The translations under genes and the position numbers were made by a program. A DNA stretch of 17,762 nt from NCBI GenBank assembly GCA_946886545.1, contig CAMPIU010000012.1, forward strand, positions 1 through 17,762, given 5' to 3'. Of this stretch, positions 14,856 through 17,762 are shown piece after piece; position 1 is the stretch's first letter; every line of letters begins with the position of its first letter. The DNA comes from an uncultured Flavobacteriales bacterium (GTDB taxonomy: Bacteria > Bacteroidota > Bacteroidia > Flavobacteriales > Crocinitomicaceae). The notes under the pieces were generated by a model. The model did no database searches. It was given only the letters and a program-made list of their open reading frames with translations, and was not told the origin of the DNA.

Positions 14856-15920
14856 CTACTGTTTATACAACTTCTTTTTCAACCAAAATGCAACACGCAC
14901 CATGATTATCAGGGCAGGAACTTCCACCAAAGGGCCAATAACACCTGCAAAGGCTTCTCCGGAATTAATTCCAAAAACTCCGATAGCTACAGCAATTGCC
15001 AACTCAAAATTGTTACCCGATGCTGTAAATGAAAGAGCTGCATTGTCGGAATAATCTGCTCCGGCCCATTTCCCGGTTAAAAACATCAAAAAGAACATGA
15101 CAGCAAAGAAGATCACCAGTGGAATTGCCACCCGTACAACGTCCATGGGGATGCGCACAATCATTTCCCCCTTTAAACTAAACATCACCACGATGGTAAA
15201 TAGTAAGGCGATCAATGTGATGGGAGAAATGAATGGCAGGTATTTATTTTTAAACCACTCTTCCCCTTTCAAACGAATCAAAGCAAAACGGCTAATGACT
15301 GCTATTGCAAAAGGAATTCCCAGGTAAACACCTACCGTTTTGGCGATTTCAGCAATCGTAATATCCATTTTCAGGGCATTTATCCCGAATAGAGGCAAAA
15401 CAATTTCCAGGTAGAAATAGGCATACAAACTAAAGAAAAAGACTTGTAATAAACTGTTGATACCAACCAATCCGGCAACCAATTCCCGGTTACCTTCAGC
15501 CAATTCGTTCCAAACTATGACCATAGCAATACAAGGCGCCAAACCAATGATAATGAGACCTGTCATGTATTCAGGATAATCTTTCAGGAACAATACTGCC
15601 AAAGTGAACATTAAGAACGGACCTACAATCCAGGTGATAAAAAATGATAGCAGTAGTAATTTGGGGTTCGCCATCACTTTTGGAATCTTAGAGAACTGGA
15701 CTTTTGTTAAGGGCGGAACCATCATTAGAATTAATCCTACGGCCAAAGGCACATTCGTTGTACCGCTTGAAAAAGAGTTGATGAAACTATCTGCACCCGG
15801 AACAAAGTATCCGATTGTAATTCCAACTCCCATTGCCAGGAAGATCCATAATGTTAAGAAACGATCTAAAAAACCCAGTTTTTTTCGCTCGTTCGCCGGA
15901 GCGCAGTTAGTTGCTGACAT
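14856..15920 (-). CDS. acr3: ACR3-family arsenite exporter
   Basis: A 354-residue integral membrane protein of the ACR3 (BART superfamily) with ten expected segments. Key features are the family start GFLDRFLTLWIFLAMGVGITIGYFVP, the essential Cys at 130 in GLAPCIAMVIVWN, and the second conserved segment ASGNNFELAIAVAIGVFG with its Glu. Length is normal. It exports As(III) from the cytoplasm using the proton gradient, and needs ArsC to make arsenite from arsenate. It begins 7 bases after the ArsC fusion gene stop and is the last gene of the arsR1 unit, followed by about 270 bases before arsR2. No clear terminator is seen there, so read-through into the arsR2 region is possible. Confidence 0.94.
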   Translation of the reverse strand: MSATNCAPANERKKLGFLDRFLTLWIFLAMGVGITIGYFVPGADSFINSFSSGTTNVPLAVGLILMMVPPLTKVQFSKIPKVMANPKLLLLSFFITWIVGPFLMFTLAVLFLKDYPEYMTGLIIIGLAPCIAMVIVWNELAEGNRELVAGLVGINSLLQVFFFSLYAYFYLEIVLPLFGINALKMDITIAEIAKTVGVYLGIPFAIAVISRFALIRLKGEEWFKNKYLPFISPITLIALLFTIVVMFSLKGEMIVRIPMDVVRVAIPLVIFFAVMFFLMFLTGKWAGADYSDNAALSFTASGNNFELAIAVAIGVFGINSGEAFAGVIGPLVEVPALIIMVRVAFWLKKKLYKQ

Positions 15921-15927
15921 CCTAAAA

Positions 15928-16899
15928 TTAGTTGATTAATGAAAAAGCATAAAGTGTTTCCAAAGCAATCTGCTTACAGCGCTCGTCGTATTTTTCGTCC
16001 TGAAGCGGTGTGTTGTCAAATGCTTTAGGATCGTCATAGGTTGTTCCAACCCGAAGTTCAACTCCGGGAATAAAAGGACAGTTTTCTTCGGCATCGCTGC
16101 AAGTCATAATTGCTGCAAATTCGGAACCTGGATTGTGCGAATTATTGTAAACTTTTGAGAAACAGACACTCGGCTCATCACTATCGCTGTAATAAACATG
16201 ATAAATCGGGTTTTCTGAATCTGTTGTTTTCTGAATATTGAACCCAACCCGTTGAAGTGCGCTGATAGCATTGATATTAAATCCTGTTGCTTCGGTTCCT
16301 CCCGAATAAGTATTCACATCTTTAATTTCATAGTAGTCAGCAGCTACTTTTGCCCAAATTTGTCCCAAATGACTTCTACGGGAATTGTGGGTACAGATGT
16401 AAACCAAATTAACGGGTTTGTTCTGTTCTTGTTTTGAACGGATGTAGTTTGAAATTCGCTGTAGAATTTCTTTTCTTTCGTTCGGAATCGTATCAAATTC
16501 CTTAACTAGCCCGTCAATGTAATTTTTGATCTTTGTATTCATCGGAAATTGTTGTTTTTCTTGCCTTGGAAATCTGTTTTGATTCAACAATTCAAAATAC
16601 TCGTCAAACTGCTTTTTGAATCGGTCAATTTGTTCGTAATCGATTTTGTAATGAAGATTTTGATTCGATCTTAGTTGACCGGTAATGAACCGGTATTTTT
16701 TGAGAAGCGACAAATTACTTCTTACCGTTCCATCATGTAAACCATTTACCTCTACGATATGGTTCAATCCCCCTTTACCCGCTTTCGCAACTTCTTCAAG
16801 TGTTTTAAGACGTGTAAAATGAGAGAACAATGAAAAGTACCTGGCCAACTCCTGCTGACCAAGCACTATCCTATTTTCATTCCTGTTATCAAAGAACAT
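15928..16899 (-). CDS. arsC: ArsR-like winged helix fused to LMW-phosphatase-type arsenate reductase
   Basis: The 323-residue protein has two parts. Residues about 15-90 form a winged-helix like that of ArsR, with helix HFTRLKTLEEVAKAG and recognition helix GTVRSNLSLLKKYRFI, but without any Cys. Residues about 120-323 match the stand-alone Bacteroidota low-molecular-weight phosphatase-like ArsC. The phosphate loop CTHNSRRS places C169 and R175 in CX5R form, the catalytic Asp is probably in TYDDPKAF (289-290), and further Cys occur at 246, 267, 274 and 308. A Met at 120 (16542) is the usual start of the unfused family, so an internal start could also make the enzyme alone. It reduces arsenate to arsenite for ACR3 just downstream (7-base gap). 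The DNA-binding role of the N-terminal domain is inferred. Confidence 0.85.
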   Translation of the reverse strand: MFFDNRNENRIVLGQQELARYFSLFSHFTRLKTLEEVAKAGKGGLNHIVEVNGLHDGTVRSNLSLLKKYRFITGQLRSNQNLHYKIDYEQIDRFKKQFDEYFELLNQNRFPRQEKQQFPMNTKIKNYIDGLVKEFDTIPNERKEILQRISNYIRSKQEQNKPVNLVYICTHNSRRSHLGQIWAKVAADYYEIKDVNTYSGGTEATGFNINAISALQRVGFNIQKTTDSENPIYHVYYSDSDEPSVCFSKVYNNSHNPGSEFAAIMTCSDAEENCPFIPGVELRVGTTYDDPKAFDNTPLQDEKYDERCKQIALETLYAFSLIN

Positions 16900-16905
16900 A
16901 TATCA

Positions 16906-17382
16906 TTAATTGCAACAACCACTTCCTGGAGCGCATGTATTTGCACTATCTCCACCCAGCTCAGTCAATTGTACCTTCATCTTTTCGGCAGGAATTCCGC
17001 AAGCATCCGATGCCAAACAAGCCGTTGTTTTAGGGACCAGTACGAAATGCGAACCGTTGAAGCTCAAATCGTATTTCCCGATGGTATCACTTTGGTATTC
17101 CACTTCGATTTCATTGTCTTCAATCCCCAATTTTTCTTCTGAAAGCTTGATGATATTCAACAGTTTACCTGGCTTCAAGCGGTGCTCGAAATCGTTGGCA
17201 TTCCACAGCTGGAAATTAACGACCTGTTCTTTGCGAATTGTTCCACCGCAATCAATAAAATGTTTTTGAATACTGCCAACCTCGGTAACGTGAAAATGTT
17301 CGGGAACAAATGATCCGTCAGGAGTTTGAAACGCAACGTTTTCAAGCGTTGGCAAAATGACTTTGATTTCTGAAAGTTTCAT
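16906..17382 (-). CDS. DUF6428 family protein, arsenic-operon associated
   Basis: The 158-residue protein has no signal or membrane segment. It carries the family pattern VPEHFHVTEVG (about 27-36), HFIDCGG (C45), VVNFQLWNANDFEHRLKPGKLL and EIEVEYQ. Cys occur at 45, 122, 128, 150, 156 and 157; the last three form CAPGSGCCN, so the protein ends one residue after a CC pair. The family is typically found in Bacteroidota arsenic operons between arsR and arsC; its function is not known to me. It begins 16 bases after the arsR1 stop codon and ends 6 bases before the ArsC-fusion ATG. Binding of As(III) by the terminal Cys is a reasonable inference. Confidence 0.8.
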   Translation of the reverse strand: MKLSEIKVILPTLENVAFQTPDGSFVPEHFHVTEVGSIQKHFIDCGGTIRKEQVVNFQLWNANDFEHRLKPGKLLNIIKLSEEKLGIEDNEIEVEYQSDTIGKYDLSFNGSHFVLVPKTTACLASDACGIPAEKMKVQLTELGGDSANTCAPGSGCCN

Positions 17383-17398
17383 AATTTGAATTTTTAAT

Positions 17399-17734
17399 TT
17401 AACAACAAGATTTTTTTTCTTTATCCTCTAACTGCAAAGTGATATTGGTCAGATATAGTTGCAATTCGGAAATAGCTTCTTTATCCACACAATAACAAAT
17501 GGATGTACCTTCGATACTCCCTTTGATTAACCCGGCGTTTTTCAGTTCTTTCAGGTGCTGTGATACTGTAGGCTGAGCCAATGGCAATTCATTTACAATA
17601 TCACCGCAAATACACGTATCGACTTTGATCAGGTATTCCATAATGGCAATACGTGCCGGATGTCCCAGGGCTTTCATCATGTTAGCTAATTTGTTCTGCT
17701 CTTCCGAAAAGTAATCTGTTTTAGTTGCCCCCAT
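17399..17734 (-). CDS. arsR: ArsR-family arsenic repressor (ArsR1)
   Basis: A 111-residue winged-helix repressor: ALGHPARIAIMEYLI, then the As(III) loop DTCICGD with C41 and C43 at the position of ELCVCDL in E. coli ArsR, then the recognition helix PTVSQHLKELKNAGLI (55-70). A second pair lies in the wing, C80 and C82 (SICYC). It ends in KKSCC (C110, C111), so six Cys are present. The first pair with the wing or tail could form a three-thiol As(III) site. The gene opens the inorganic-arsenic unit, and its ATG lies 28 bases from the window edge. A degenerate palindrome upstream (17742-17757) is the likely operator. The promoter itself is cut off on the right. Confidence 0.93.
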   Translation of the reverse strand: MGATKTDYFSEEQNKLANMMKALGHPARIAIMEYLIKVDTCICGDIVNELPLAQPTVSQHLKELKNAGLIKGSIEGTSICYCVDKEAISELQLYLTNITLQLEDKEKKSCC

Positions 17735-17741
17735 AACCTCT

Positions 17742-17757
17742 ATCGTAATATAACTAT
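17742..17757. promoter_or_regulatory. Candidate ArsR1 operator (degenerate palindrome)
   Basis: ATCGTAATATAACTAT has two half-sites agreeing at 6 of 8 positions. It shares TCGTAATAT with the perfect palindrome before arsR2 (14608-14616). It lies 8 bases before the arsR1 ATG. The right side of the promoter is outside the window. Confidence 0.5.
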
Positions 17758-17762
17758 ATTGC

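Noticed and set aside
1..17762. CRISPR array, tRNA/rRNA gene, insertion sequence or attachment site
   Set aside because: None seen: no spaced direct repeats, no cloverleaf-like intergenic element, and no transposase or integrase-like protein.

Overview
The window looks like a chromosomal stretch from a member of the Bacteroidota, most likely a Flavobacteriales-type organism. The evidence is AT-rich DNA, outer-membrane proteins with Bacteroidota-style signal peptides ending in FSQ, a TonB-dependent receptor with an N-terminal carboxypeptidase-regulatory-like domain, promoter elements of the TTG / TAnnTTTG type, weak Shine-Dalgarno sequences, and an ArsF/ArsG/DUF6428 gene set typical of that phylum. 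Gene families were assigned by reading the protein sequences; no database search was run.

Left part (1-9200): envelope and ion-transport functions. A partial small membrane protein gene (minus strand) runs off the left edge, preceded by a striking 17-bp hairpin with a U-run. Next come a lone outer-membrane beta-barrel protein with its own terminator and a VOC/glyoxalase-fold protein. A two-gene plus-strand unit (GTG-started His-rich exported protein plus TonB-dependent receptor) has an 11-bp inverted repeat straddling its promoter and is probably a metal uptake unit. A minus-strand SulP anion transporter and NhaA Na+/H+ antiporter pair follows, then a divergent DUF389 membrane protein. Strong bidirectional terminators close the convergent gene pairs.

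Middle (9189-9812): a secreted-looking or soluble protein of unrecognised family with its own promoter.

Right part (9909-17762): an arsenic and thiol-chemistry island, all on the minus strand, in two units each headed by an ArsR repressor gene. Unit 1, from the right edge, is arsR1, a DUF6428 gene, an ArsR-like/ArsC fusion and an ACR3 arsenite exporter: the inorganic arsenic module (sense, reduce arsenate, export arsenite). Unit 2 is arsR2, a small CPKC thioredoxin, a rhodanese, an ArsP/DUF318-type permease, an OsmC-type thiol peroxidase, a rhodanese lipoprotein with a metallothionein-like Cys tail, an ArsF-like thioredoxin-fold lipoprotein, an ArsG-like permease and a DinB/YfiT protein. Unit 2 looks like an organoarsenical/thiol module. 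ArsR2 has a perfect 16-bp palindrome exactly filling the promoter spacer, and a related degenerate site precedes arsR1.

The most noteworthy pattern is that four otherwise unrelated proteins of the island end in, or within a few residues of, a vicinal CC pair, and one carries twelve cysteines in an exact 23-residue repeat arrangement. This suggests shared As(III) (or soft-metal) binding and hand-off between components. No tRNA, rRNA, CRISPR array, transposase or attachment site was seen.
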